Shown here one piece after another: positions 1 through 13,328 of a stretch of 64,000 nt of DNA. Positions within the stretch are counted from its first letter, which is position 1. Each line of letters begins with the position of its first letter. The translations under genes were made by a program, and so were the position numbers. The stretch comes from Owenia fusiformis. Taxonomy: Eukaryota > Annelida > Polychaeta > Sabellida > Oweniidae. Below the pieces are notes generated by a model. That model made no database searches and was not told the origin of the DNA. It saw only the letters and a list, made by a program, of their open reading frames with translations. The stretch is from positions 6,722,571 to 6,786,570 of the forward strand of contig CAIIXF020000011.1 in the NCBI GenBank assembly GCA_903813345.2, in the 5' to 3' direction.

Positions 1-93
1 ATACAACAAAATAGTACTTTTAATGAATTGTCAACAGCATATAGGACATCATAATAAACCATTAACTCTTAATTAAATCAAGGCTTCATCAAC

Positions 94-554
94 CATAGAT
101 ACTAGTGTTCCGTAATTCTGCGGCGTGGACGGAATTTGACAAAACTTCAATTTTTTGCAGAATCCCTGATTTTCATGAAAATCCCGCGGAATTACCAGAA
201 TTTCCAGAAATTACATATTTTACGATTTCTCCTACCTTTGCGGGGTATTTTGAAGAGTGTCTGTTTATGTCCAACAATCAATCATTATTGAGTACAAGTA
301 TAATTTCACCGTGAAATTCAACATTCTATCACGTTTAAATTCGCTAAAGCGAGTTCGCTAATGACGCGCAGTTCTTACCTAGAAAGTAGCTGACTTCCGT
401 TCCCTTGCTACGTCAATTTTCATCGTTTTAAAAGATTGCAGAATTTGGACTTTTTTGAAAATTTTTGCAGAATTTTGATTTTCTCCTTGCAGAATTTGCT
501 TTTTTTCTTGCAGAATTTTTTGCAGAATTTTGATGCAGAAAACTAGTATCTGTG
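94..554. mobile_element. 461-bp TIR element with internal TTGCAGAATTTT repeats
   Basis: The ends are inverted repeats: CATAGATACTAGTGTTC on the left, and on the right AAAACTAGTATCTGTG, whose complement reads CACAGATACTAGTTTT. The element is flanked by the direct repeat ATCAAC (88-93 and 555-560), which looks like a 6-bp target duplication. The right half (about 430-540) contains several copies of a TTGCAGAATTTTG unit. There is no transposase frame, so this is a non-autonomous DNA transposon. The superfamily is uncertain; CA...TG ends and 6 bp would fit a hAT-like group. Confidence 0.65.
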
Positions 555-608
555 ATCAACATACATAATTGATGTCTTCCTGGAAAATAGTGATGTTAAA
601 CACAGTAA

Positions 609-1495
609 TGGGTGTTCATATTTTGAGGTGTTCACATTGAGAGGTGTTCATATTTAGAAGTGTTCACATTGAGAGGTGTTCATATTTAGAAGTATTCACA
701 TTGAGAGGTGTTCATATTTTGAGGTGTTCACATTGAGAGGTGTTCATATTTTGAGGTGTTCACATTAAGAGGTGTTCATATTTAGAAGTGTTCACATTGA
801 GAGGTGTTCATATTTTGAGGTGTTCACATTGAGAGGTGTTCATATTTTGAGGTGTTCACATTAAGAGGTGTTCATATTTAGAAGTGTTCACATTGAGAGG
901 TGTTCATATTTTGAGGTGTTCACATTAAGAGGTGTTCATATTTAGAAGTATTCACATTGAGAGGTGTTCATATTTTGAGGTGTTCACATTGAGAGGTGTT
1001 CATATTTTGAGGTGTTCACATTAAGAGGTGTTCATATTTAGAAGTGTTCACATTGAGAGGTGTTCATATTTTGAGGTGTTCACATTGAGAGGTGTTCATA
1101 TTTAGAAGTGTTCACATTGAGAGGTGTTCGTATTGAGAGGTGTTCACATTGAGAGGTGTTCATATTTTGAGGTGTTCACATTAAGAGGTGTTCATATTTT
1201 GAAGTGTTCGTATTGAGAGGTTTTCATATTTAGAAGTGTTCACATTGAGAGGTGTTCATATTTTGAGGTGTTCACATTGAGAGGTGTTCATATTTTGAGG
1301 TGTTCACATTAAGAGGTGTTCATATTTAGAAGTGTTCACATTGAGAGGTGTTCATATTTTGAGGTGTTCATATTTAGAAGTGTTCACATTGAGAGGTGTT
1401 CGTATTGAGAGGTGTTCATATTGAGAGGTGTTCATATTTTGAGGTGTTCGTATTGAGAGGTGTTCATAATTTAGATGTTCACATTGGGAGATGTT
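609..1495. repeat. Minisatellite of 18-19-bp AGGTGTTCATATT units
   Basis: About 45 head-to-tail units of the type AGGTGTTCACATTGAG alternate with AGGTGTTCATATTTTG and AAGTGTTCATATTTAG variants. The order of variants is partly regular, implying higher-order amplification. The unit matches the complement of the internal repeat in the pogo-like MITE at 14078-14263 (see findings). No CRISPR-like unique spacers are present. Confidence 0.9.
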
Positions 1496-2765
1496 CAATT
1501 TTGAAAGATGATGTTCATCACATATTGCAAGGTATTACTAAATATTCCTGCTTGTAAAGTAAAACAATTGAGTTGTTTTCCGTGACAATACAAGAATTAC
1601 AAGAAGTTGTAATACAAACAGAATCCAAGAAGTGAAATGTGTTAACAGACATATGATAAATGATATCTTTGGAGATATCAAGTACATAATTATAAGTCAC
1701 CCCTTTTGATTTTTCACTCTCCATTCTTTATACTGTACTTGAATTTACCAGAATTTTGTCTACTTTGTAATTTTTGAATTGGTAAACAAAACTTGATTTA
1801 CTTTTTAATGTTTCAGGTCATTTTAAAACACATGTAGATTTTTGATAAAAAATAAATCTGGTTTGAATATAGCACTGCAAGGGGTCAGAATTGTTTTTTA
1901 ACATTTCCCTTTAATTTTTTAAAGATGATACTCATTTTATGCACTGTCTATTAAATGAATACAGCTGCCTTCTTCAATTTTTATATTATTTCAGGTTTTG
2001 TAGTTTACATCTGTTCTCTTTATTCCTTGCTTTTTCCATTCTATTTCTCTCCAATTTCATGATAAAACATCAATTTGTGAAAGTTTGTTCAGGAGAAGTT
2101 TTTTATTTCTATTGAGGTTGTTGTCCATACATGTTATACAGACAAATGTACTCTATGGTTCTTCAAAGTAGAAAACAGATTGTTTAAAAACTTTGTGGAA
2201 CATTTGAAGAACTCTTTTAAGTGGATAAAGTCTTTACCCAGGCACTGGAAACAAACAAAAAATGAATCAAACAAAAACATGTGGTTTGACCCGATTTAAA
2301 TATCAACAATACAAAACAAGAGATTAGTGTGTGATTCATTTCGTGGGAGAACTTACAATGATTTCCCTGTTTATTTTAATGCATAAATAAGGATGTATTT
2401 CACTTGAGGAACAATTAAACAATTTAAATTCTTGTAATAGTTATTATTCAAACAGAGGTTCCGAAGAGTGTTTTTCTGAAATATTCATTTGTGGATTATG
2501 TTGGATTAATGATGGATTAATGACAGATTAGGTGGGATTATAGCAGATTAAAATGGGATTAGATGAAGGATTAATTCAGTTGATTACAGACCAGAAGGTA
2601 AGGGAACATTTTATTGGATTCTTGATGTAGAAGCTAAAATATGAAGTACCATTGTGGGTGCCTCCAATATAAATGGCACTAACAATTGGTACCAAATTCT
2701 ATGTAGAGACTCCCAAGTCGCTCAACAACCATATAGATAATTGTTCTATTAATTAACAACTTGCA

Positions 2766-2888
2766 AGCCCGTAGCCAGGATTTGCCAAGGGGGATTCAGT
2801 TTTCAAAAATTTCCAGAGGGGTTCACATTTGACAATTTTGGCCCAAATATGGCTAAAATCACTTGAGAAGTGCTCAAATGGCTCCAGA
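2766..2888. mobile_element. Truncated G-tract MITE (CAGGCCCGTAGCC family)
   Basis: It keeps the left end AAGCCCGTAGCCAGGATTTG and the interior GACAATTTTGGCC...GTGCTCAAATGG, but the right end is lost. Confidence 0.7.
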
Positions 2889-5800
2889 ATTTTTTTTATT
2901 AGATTTGGAAATTGAGGTCCCTTTGTCGTAAGAGACTTACTCCTTTAGGAGACAATGGGATGTCATCCAAGAAAAGTAAATTAATCACAAAAAGCAAATC
3001 ACTGAAATGATATAATTTAAAGTTAGCATTAAATCAGAATTTTTGGCTTAACTTCGAGAAAATACACCCTCTCATATATTCCATATACCCATAGACTTAT
3101 CTTTCTTCTCCCCTCCCTAACATGTTTTAAATAATTTGGGATAATATATATAATTCTCCTCTTAATTATGTTTTTGTGTATGTGTTTTTATACATTTAAT
3201 GTTTCTGGACTTACTTGGTATTTCCTTTAAAAATTAGAACAAAATTGGCAAAAATTTGCTTATTTGACCAGCACAAAGTGCTCTGAAGTGTTTTACACTG
3301 TAGATTCTTAATAGGAAAATAACTTGAGTGCTTGTGAAAACTATTTGTTATGTTTTGATAAATTACTTCAATGATGTTCTATCACCACTTGAACTATCTT
3401 AAACTATCTTATCCCAGGGCTCAAAATTACTAATTTGCTAGGGAACAACTTTTTCGAGTTGTAACTACACAAAAATGTGATGTACTGAGATACCCCTTTT
3501 TTGAATTTTGTTTGAGTTGTGTATGAAATCATGAAATGTTCGTTAATGTCATTTCAAAATTCAACTTGTCAATAATTGTTAGCAGTGATGTTTGAGTTTA
3601 TTTATCAGATGAATTGAGTGCTTTGAAATTTTAGTTTGTACAAATTGAGGACTAGATTTCACTGATTGAGATTGACAAATATTGAGCTTAAAGTTTATAG
3701 TACTCATGTACAGGTGTCATAAGGTCGTAGTGACCTGGAGATCTTATTGTTCAAATATTCAAAATATTGAAAAGTCGTTATCATATTTCTTGATTCTGTG
3801 TTTTCTAAAATTTAAAAAAAAGCATCTGATTACCTCCTTTGTTTACCTTGGATTTAATAGAATGTTTATTAAATCATTTATTGTTGTTTCATGTCCCTTT
3901 CTCTAAATCCATGATAAAATATACGATCTTGGTGATTTTTTTCGAGGGAATACCACATAGTTTTCTGTTGAGGTAAAAGTTGTGAATTTAATAAAGCGAA
4001 AAAATGTTGATATACTTCGGGGTATCATACAAATCTTTATTACTCAGGAATTTTATTTTTTAAGGGTTACCCACACTTGAAAAAGGAATCAATTTTTTTA
4101 TAGTATAATCTTTATTTAGTTAAAAAGTAAATACATTGTTGGCCAACAATCACCATTTCGGCATTTTAGGTTGGCCATCATTTATGAATCACAAAAAAAG
4201 TTATTTACAAAAAATAATTGGCGTATAAGTGCCTGGTATATAGCTTGTAAACCAATATTTTGTGTATTTGTGAATAATGTCTTAGTCATTGAGTAAACTG
4301 ATACTTTGCTCCAATGGAATTCACACCTGGCTAAATATGAATTGCTAGTCACGAACTAGTGTTTTGTAGAATTATGGCAAATTGCAAAATGTTATTTAAC
4401 AGAGGCACCTGAATTTGGAGAATTGGTCCAAAAATTTATTTTTAATTGGTCTTTTGAAATATGTGTCATTTTGGGAATGTTCCGTTAAATGAAATATCAG
4501 GATGTTCATTCACTGAAATACAAAATTGTAGAATTTGTGAGGTAAATACAAAGAATTAAATAAACAGCCATGGGCTGCTTGGTATAAATTATGAAGAAAT
4601 GCAAGAAAATTATGTAATTGATTCAAATATTTGAGAGAATCATAAAAAGAGATGGTTCTGAAACATGCAAGTAGCTGACCATGTGTTTCATACATTTGAC
4701 CACCCCATGAAGTTATTTTAATAACAGTTGAAACTATTTTGTTAATTCATTTTTCTCAGTAAGAAAATAAACAAATTATTCAGAAGCCGTAAATAAAGTA
4801 ATAGATGGTATCTTGGATTTCAAGATTTTTGCCTCTTCCATTTGTGAATTTTTTTTTAGATTTTTTTCTTGTCATAATTTCATGGGTGGGATGATATTAG
4901 TGTGGGGTGATATAGGAAGTGGGAGGGAAAGTTACAAAATATTACACCAGATTTTGTAAAACTTTTTCCAGATCAGATATACATGTGCCATTTCCCTTGA
5001 ATAAAAGTTTGCGTTGTTTGAAAACTTGATGGAAAACTCAAGTAGAAAAGATATATGAATCTAAAATAGAATACATGTTATTGATAAAAGATCATGCGAA
5101 ATGTGGACATAGATACAAAGAACTGAAATAGGTCTCCTATTTATAAAGAAAACAGACAAAATATAGGACTGTAATTATGTTTATTTTTAGGAATGTTTCT
5201 CTGAGTCAACCAACAGCATGCCCCTCCTAGTCTCTTAATTTCTAAATAATTAATTTCTCAGAATGAGTCTGCAATAATTTTCATTGCCATTGACCCAACA
5301 CACGTAGAAAAACAAAGAATATGGATATGATTTTAAAGTACAATTTATTTAATGTACAATAAATGGATTACTTACATCAAGGAGTCTAGTAAGTCATATT
5401 AAGATTTTTGGTTGAGTTGTGGTATCACTTATCAATTTGAGTGATTTTGTGATAGATATGCATGTAAAGAAGTAATCTCTGTACCCTGGATCATTGGCTA
5501 ATATACCAGTACCCTCTGACTATGAACGATTCTTTTATGGTTAGGAGTTCAACCAATTAGAGAGCTGTAGAGCAAAGCTATAATGTTAACTACCATGTAT
5601 ACACTGAAAATCTCGACCAAACAGAGACAGGTTCTGATTGGCTATATGAGTTTAGAAGTTTATTGGTCATTTAAAGAGGGAGTCAAAAACAGTCATTCTT
5701 TCAAAGGGTATATTCTCCAGCGCTTATATCATAGAATTCTAAGAGTCATAGAATCTCCAAGAAGTTACAGGAACTAAATTCCTCACATTTCAGGACATTT

Positions 5801-8800
5801 TTTTTTTCTGCATACATGGCCAGAACCATGAGTCCATGGTGGGGATAATATAAACATCAACAAATACAAGAGCCATGACAAATTGTTCAGGAAAATACCA
5901 AATATAAACAAAAATACAGAACAAGAGTTGTGTTTCTGTGACAAATACCAGCGTGAGGATTAATATATAAGAATTTCAACTCGAGAATTAGGAGTACAAG
6001 GTGAAAATTAAACATGGATTGGATTAAAGAACATTGTTTTTATAAGTAAGTTCATAATGAAATCCTGATTTTGGATTACAAAATCAAATATGGGGTTGAT
6101 GTAATAATATCAAGGAAAGAAATGATTGTACATTTTGATCAATGAAACTGACCATTTTGTTATTAAGGATACTCTGAGAGAAGGAATAAAAGACAAACAT
6201 ATGCTTAGATCTGGAGAAAAACTAATAAGAGATGGTATAATTGTCAAGTGGATTCAAATGGATAAAAGTAAATGAGCAAATGAGGTTAGAATGTGTGTTG
6301 ATAGAGCAAAGCACGAGAGTATGGAGGACTTAAAATGCTGCTAAAATTCAACAAGTTGATTATTGTATATGGTAAATAGTAATGATTTAATTAATTAATT
6401 AATTTCATTAAACATGAACATGCAACATTGAACACAAAATCATACAAATAAATAAAGTATTATACAAATATAATTATAACAGTATTTTTATTTAGATTAT
6501 GATAAATGATCATGTTGTCCCCATTTAATATACCCATACCTAAAAATTGTCCTCATGAAAAATGTTAAATTCTTGTAATTATAACTTTCATTTGAGTTGT
6601 TTACTTTATTTTCTAAGAAGGAATAATAGATGTCTTTGCATACCAATCTCTGATTATATCTCACCTTTTAAACTGAAACTTATTGCTGCCATTTGAATTG
6701 GTATTTTTATTTAAAATTCTTTAATTACAGTATTCAGAATTTATTTTGAGGTGGTCTATATACTGCTTGAGTTATTTATTTCTATTTTTTGTTTTGTTTG
6801 TTTTGTCAAATGTTTACAACAAACTCTTACTGTAAATAATTAGACATAGTTTGTTTAAAATATTTTTTATTCACCCAAAATAAAGGGACTTTTTTTCTAA
6901 AATTGATTCAAGGTGGTAGACTAATTGAATTGCATTTTTTCTATTATGTTTATAAATAACTAAATAAATAACAAATTATTTCTACTATTTACACATGTTT
7001 GTATTCTTAAAATACAAAAAATCATATTTTATTTTAATCAGATGTAAGGGTGTTATTATACTCCTTTGCGAATGGTCCAAGATAGATCAAAATTAAAGGG
7101 CTACAACTATACCAACTATGCACTATGTATAGTACTTATATTGTATTTTATGGCAGAGACATCAAAGGTCCATTATCATATGTACAAATCAACAAAAACA
7201 AACTTAGCAATAAAACCTAAGTGAAGTAATAATAACTATTAAGTAAGATTCTGACCCTTTGAACTTTACATCTGGGCTGAACTTGCATGCAAGAGATTAT
7301 GTTTTGGATAAAAATCAAGTATTTTACCCTTCATAGGAGGAATATATATATATATACTCTTTAATTAGAGATAGTTCTTTGATCTTACCTGTATTCATGA
7401 ACGTTACATTTGAGATCGTGAAGATCCTGTGGGCTTTGAACGTTTTATAAATAAAATATAGTCAGTAATAAATTAAAGATATCTGGATTATTGCAACAGG
7501 GAAACCTTAAACACTTTTAGATATCTGAACATCTTAAGAAAAGTATAATGGGTCAAACGTTTCTATGATGATACTCTTAGATGACCATAATGGGTTTAAA
7601 TGGAAATGGGTTCAGATATATTGCTAGGGGTATTAGGGTCAAGGGAGGGCACTGATGTATACCAGAACTAAATTGAAACTGTAAACTTGGATTTTTTCAT
7701 TGGAATTATACAAGCACTGAACATATTATATTAAACTTGAACTGTTGTATTACAAATGTACTTTCCAAATAATTAATATGTAAAAAATTGCAATCTTCTT
7801 TAATAGATCATGAAGATTAATCAATTCATCTTGGATTTTTTAGATAATGTCATTGTCAAGTCATTGTCAATCATAGTTTTTATACAATATAATTGTATAG
7901 AAGTAATGATTAATGATAAAAAGTCCATTGGAAATCAAGTATGGAATCACTTGCGATTTTTTTCAAATTGTGAATTTAATTGGAGAAAACTGTCTAGGTT
8001 TACAGTATGTCGGGCATCTGGGTACCTTGACCTGGTTGAAAGTGATGTTCATTTCCATGGTAACTGTCAATGTTATTTTGACTTGACATCTGATCAATTG
8101 CTGAGATATTGTCAAGTACCTGTATCTATGATGACTTTTCTCCCAATGAAGGTGCCATCCCATGTAGCATTTTTAGAGCATGTGATTGGTCCCAGCCAAT
8201 CAGAAAGCAGGAAAATGTAAGAAAATGACTTATATGTGAGAAATCAGTAGTTGCTTTGTTTTGGAGGATAAAGTTGAAAAATTATTTATTCTACTTTGGA
8301 AGATGCTCAGTTTAACATGAACATGTTTGGAGTTCATTAATTTCATGATGTTTTATTTTAATTCTTTTTAAACTCCCCTGTTCTTAGTTCAGTTGATAAA
8401 AATGCTAATTTCGTTTTGTATAAATTTTATATTTGAAAGTTCATTTTTCAAACTTGCTGCCTCAAAAATAGAATTTATGATTAATTCACCCGTAAAGTAT
8501 CAAATTAGTTCTTATTTATTAGCTATTCATCAGGTGCATTATCTCGAAAAATTAAAATGTTCAAAAGTAGCCATCTCTCGTTCAGGACCAATGAAGCCCC
8601 TAGTGAACCTTTCAATAATTTTCCTATTGACCAATTTAATGTTGCTTTTAAAATAAGTATTTTTAATTTTTGCAAGAATATGTTCAGAATTTTTTCATCT
8701 TCATTAATCAGGCTGACATCTGAGATTCCTGCAATACGAGATTTCCTCAATATCTATGTTTCCCGAATGTTATGATTTTTTGATAAAAATGTGGTCAGGC

Positions 8801-9029
8801 CTCATGAAAGGCTCGCCATCAAAGATGCTGCCAAAACTGGAAAAAAACTATTTCATTTGACAGTTAATTCTACCATTGGAATAGCCATAGGGAAATATGG
8901 AGTTACTGGCAGCTACTGATTAGATTTACCTGTGGACAGATAGTACCTGAGGACTCATCTGCTAAGAGTATCATATACTACAGCTTTCAAACAGAATGGA
9001 CGAAGCATACTAGCCTGTACAAAATTGAC

Positions 9030-9190
9030 ACGGACGTGTCTTTAAACTGCAAAATAAAGTATCAAAGATTGAAATTATCAAAGAATAATTTGTGCAGACA
9101 TGAAGTAGATACTCTCAATTGCATAGAATTGCCAAAAACTCAGAGACTTTATTCAAAATTTTCAGGGAAAAGAGTTTGGAATATTTACAA
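9030..9190 (+). repeat. Dispersed 150-170-bp repeat, copy
   Basis: + means the core reads CACTCTAAATTGTATAGAAA-like. Here the core is ACTCTCAATTGCATAGAATT, followed by CTTTATTCAAAATTTTCAGG. Diverged. Confidence 0.55.
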
Positions 9191-9566
9191 AATGATTGAC
9201 ATTTTTACGCAGGATTGAAAGGATTCTGGCTTATATATTACAGTTAGACACAACTTCAAGGAAATTTTATGGATGAAGTACAGTACAAGAAAAATAACCA
9301 AGATTCATTGAGAAAATTATTGCATTTTTGGAAAAATTAGAGACTTTGAATTATTCTAAAAAACTTCCTGACAGCCTACATAAGATAAATAAGATAAAAA
9401 TATATAAACAAGATATAGGCCTAAATGTATAAACAGAAAAAGTAAAGGGAAAACAGATTCATGCACCTGGACTCATTTGATTTGACACAAAATAGACATA
9501 ACATTTGCAGTTTGTGATAAAAGTGGATGATACATTGGATATATCTCTAAGGAGACTCTGTACACT

Positions 9567-9609
9567 GTTGCTATGGTAACTCGGATCCTTATACGGTTTC
9601 CATAGCAAC
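9567..9609. promoter_or_regulatory. Pair of RFX X-box-like sites
   Basis: GTTGCTATGGTAAC (9567-9580) and GTTTCCATAGCAAC (9596-9609) both fit the RFX X-box consensus (GTNRCC...RGYAAC type), 29 bp apart start to start and in inverted orientation. They lie 13 kb before the NAV start. Binding is inferred. Confidence 0.35.
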
Positions 9610-10975
9610 CACTGTTGGTTTATTTTTCAGCACATGTATTTACATGAGGGATTAATTGAGGCATGTCCTTTATATAAATGACTATTAATTTGGGATCAAA
9701 GGTTCGGGGATCTGATAAACTGATCATTGCTGTGAAATGATACATGGACTATTAAGACTCCAGGCTAAAAACTTACTGATCAAAAGAAAAAACAGCCCAG
9801 AAATAGCAAATGGAAAGAAATCTCAACATATTTTCTGAATGTTATGTCACATATTTGGAAAAAGAACATTTAGAAATATTGACAATATTTTGTTTCAGTA
9901 TAAAGGGTTATACTACTTGGATTATAAGTGAATATATTGAATATTAAAATGTTCAATGTCAATATCTAGGCCAAAAATGAAAGTGGATGACTATGACATT
10001 TAAATAAATATTAGTAAGCTTGGAATGTGACCCGATCACAATCTCCATGTCATACAAATGAATCGATAAAAACTATCCAAGTCGAAATGATCTTCATATA
10101 CAAAGTTTTATCTATATTATCTCTAATAACGTCCTTAACTTAACGTCAACAAACAAGCCAGCTAATCTGGGGCTTAACAAACTAACATAAAACCACAAAA
10201 TACTACTTAATAGTCATGTCATGTAATGTACCTATGTTGTACAAAAAAAACACTCAATGACTAAATTATGGATGCACCGCTGATAGAATAGCTAAACAAT
10301 AAACTCCATAAAAGAGGAATATTTTCGATAAAGAGGAATAATTTCGAGAGATTTTTTCGACTGTTGGGGAGTATTTTTGAATGATTCCCCGAGGGTTTAA
10401 ACTTATCATTTTCAAACTCAAAGAGATGGATTTTGGACATGCAATCACGGATACATATGAATGGAGAGATATGAATCTACAGGGCTTTAATGTGTAACTT
10501 GTGAGTTTAAATTAACATGTAGCTATTAGATGATACCTAATTACCTGGAAACTGAATTTATATGACTGTTTAAAACATATTTAGATACATATTAGAATGG
10601 CGTAAGTGCACCCTGACTTTAAGCAAAAGTATCGACTATCTTACATGTATCTTTTTGATTCTTCGGAAAAAAACTCTTCATCTTGTCGATTTGGACGATG
10701 TACAGTTAGGAACAAAACTGAAGTCATATCCACAAGCTGGTGTGTCATAAGAAATTGGATAACATTTTGGAAAGTGATAGCTGGTGATTAAGAATATGTG
10801 AAAAACATTTGGAAAATATTGGAGTACTGCAAGATCTTCACATGTACAGGATTTACTGCCTCCGCCATGTTGAAGCATATAATACAACCTGGCCAGTTTC
10901 AGCATAGAGACAAAGTCAAGGTAAGTGTCAGAAAATGTCAAAATGAAATATCTTGAGAAGTTGTGTTGCATTAAG

Positions 10976-11165
10976 CAGGCCCATAGCCAGGGGGGGGGTT
11001 CTCAGGGTTCGGGCCAAAAATTCTTTCAAAATCATGCAGTTTTTCACCATTTTGAGCACTTCTCAAGTGATTTTAGCCATATTTGGGCCAAAATTGTCAA
11101 ATCTGAACCCCCCCTGGAAATTTTTGAAAACTGAACCCCCCTTGGCGAATCCTGGCTACGGGCCT
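10976..11165. mobile_element. G-tract MITE copy
   Basis: Inverted ends are CAGGCCCATAGCCAGG and CCTGGCTACGGGCCT. The flanks show TTAAG on the left and TAAG on the right, a possible eroded 5-bp duplication. The interior carries the family's G and C tracts. Confidence 0.8.
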
Positions 11166-12061
11166 AAGACCCTATACCCCTACTTCTCTTGCTCTTATTC
11201 TAAGTGTGAGAGGCTGAAGGTTGGAGTGTGGAGGGGAGGGGCAGTCCATAGTGTCTAGGTAAGTTTGGAAAACTGTCAAAGTGATATGTTCATAGATATA
11301 AACAGGGAAGTTATCTAGAAGGGCTGTTGTCATCTGTATTTGACTTTGTGTACATGCTATAGGTTCAGTTAAAAAACGTCCCAACACTTGAATTTAAAAG
11401 AACGTTAGTTATGACATCAGAAATTGAGAGACTCCTGATGGACCATTCTCATTATTCATTTGTTACTTTGTTGAATTTAATTTGTAAGCTTGTCTTGGTT
11501 CTTTTGCCCCATTCCTACTCATAGATATAGGGAGGGAATGGGGGGGGGGGGGTGATATACGAGGTTTTGTTGCAAGAATGTGTAAACGACACACACTCTC
11601 CAAAATATTTAGATATTTCTTTAATTGTGCATCAGACTATATTATTGCAAATCAGGACCACCAGAACATTTTATTTGTGGATGACTAAATTATTTTTATT
11701 TTTAAGTTATTTTTGTAATTTGTGGTTTTACCTTCTTGTGATGGGTCACCAGATTTGAATATTTTAATCAATGTTTTTGATCAGATAACCGAGTGGAAGT
11801 CAAAACTTTATTTTATTCACTGATTTTAATTACAGTTAATGAGATTTTTGGGAAGATTAGAATCACTTAGTGTGGGGTAGAATTTGAAACTGTTAAGATT
11901 TTGGATGAAACATAGAGAAAATAATTTGCAGTTATAAACTCTGCTTTTTGGAAAATCAAGCAAAGTGTGCTCATTCATAATATAAATGAACTAAAGGACA
12001 TTACTCAACTTAAGTATGATAATAAATAGGTTACTTGTAGAATTTAACAAAAAATATGGTA

Positions 12062-12255
12062 GTAGAACTCAAACGGCAGAATTTTGATAACAAACTATAC
12101 CCCTCTATTAAATATGGAAACATCTGTAGAACTCAAATGGCAGAACTTTGATAACGATGTACACCCCTCCAAAAATATGGAAACACCTGTAGAACTCAAA
12201 TGGCAGAATTTTGATAACAATCTACACCCCTCTATTAATATGGAAACACCAGTAG
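12062..12255. repeat. Triplicated 63-64-bp tandem repeat
   Basis: Three head-to-tail copies start at 12062, 12126 and 12189, each beginning GTAGAACTCAAATGGCAGAA with minor changes and ending in ATATGGAAACACC. The later period is 63 bp, so one frame (12084-12335) reads through as a 21-residue protein repeat. Confidence 0.8.
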
Positions 12256-12973
12256 ACCAACTTGTTAGATATATTCATATTCAAAAGTTTGCACTGCATA
12301 GCCTTACCATACATTCAGGGGATATGACAAGGTGATATTAGGGCCTCTGGTCTAGGATTTGACCATAATTGTCCATGTGGTTTGTATTGTAGTGGTGTCT
12401 CAGATTTCATCACAACATACCTTTCATATGTCACAGTGACCTTTCTTTCTTTGTCAATATTTTTTGAAAATTTGATAAAGAATGCTATAGAGATTGAAAT
12501 TAACACCTAAATGATTATATTGAAAATATACAGAAAAACATAGCATGGTGATTCTCACTTTTTAAGATAAAAAATATTTGCAAGTTTTGTAATATTTAGT
12601 ATTTAGAACTGTTGTTATCTCATTTGATATGTTGATATTGAGGTTGTTTTAATCAGCAGATCTCTCAACTTGGAACATTTTCACATTGGCTAGGCTCACT
12701 GTATGGGACAAACCAGGCCCTACAATCTATGTGAATATCAGAATGTGACTTGTCAATATTGTGGGCCCCTTTTACAATTTTGTGCAGTATGGGTGGGATA
12801 TATGGGTTTAAGTTCACTTCATTAAGATTTGATTTCACTTCATCTGAGATTGAATGAGCACCCAAATACTTTTGTTTGAGGATTAAAGGCAGAAATAGAA
12901 ATGAGCCTGTATGTATGTCAGCTGGTTCCCTGAGCTACGGCTATAATATCTTTCAAAATTTGACCATAGTCCC

Positions 12974-13139
12974 CAGGCCAGTAGCCAGGATTTGCCAAGG
13001 GGGGTTCACATTTGACAATTTTGGCCTAAATATGGCTAAAATCATTTGAGAAGTGCTCAAAATGGTGAAGAACTGCATGATTTTGAAAGAATTTTTGGCC
13101 CAAACCCTGCGAACTCCCCCCCCCCTGGCTAGGGGCCTG
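12974..13139. mobile_element. G-tract MITE copy
   Basis: Inverted ends are CAGGCCAGTAGCCAGG and CCTGGCTAGGGGCCTG. No target duplication is visible. The interior is standard for the family. Confidence 0.8.
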
Positions 13140-13248
13140 ATCTTCTTTATTTGACTACTCTCTTCAGTAAATATAGTAAAGGCCATAGATACCATAATCA
13201 TGGGAACTGATTTGAAAAAAAATGAAAAATTAGAGCGTCCTCGTAAGC

Positions 13249-13328
13249 TACCCTTTCAGTCGTTTGATTTTGATTGTTTAAAAGAGAGCTTCATCCTCAT
13301 ATCATGACCCTCAGGGGGTAGCTTTAGC
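13249..13328. mobile_element. TACCCT-ended element, short copy
   Basis: It has the left end CTACCCTTTCAGTCGTTTGA and the family's TTTAAAAGAGAGCTTCATCC segment, then CCCTCAGGGGGTAGC. It may extend further right, but the end is unclear. Confidence 0.5.

Noticed and set aside
105-314. 69-codon frame near the window start
   Set aside because: It lies wholly inside the 461-bp TIR element and has no transposase features.
609-1495. CRISPR-like repeat array
   Set aside because: Units are contiguous variants of one 18-19-bp sequence with no unique spacers, in an animal genome; it is a minisatellite.
7810-8220. 136-codon open frame
   Set aside because: No domain, no codon bias, no splice context; it overlaps an X-box-like site and looks like chance in AT-rich DNA.
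10953-11258. 101-codon frame, and similar peptides at 12953 and 57281
   Set aside because: The shared peptide (FFTILSTSQVILAIFGPKLS and variants) comes from the G-tract MITE read in the same frame, not from a protein family.
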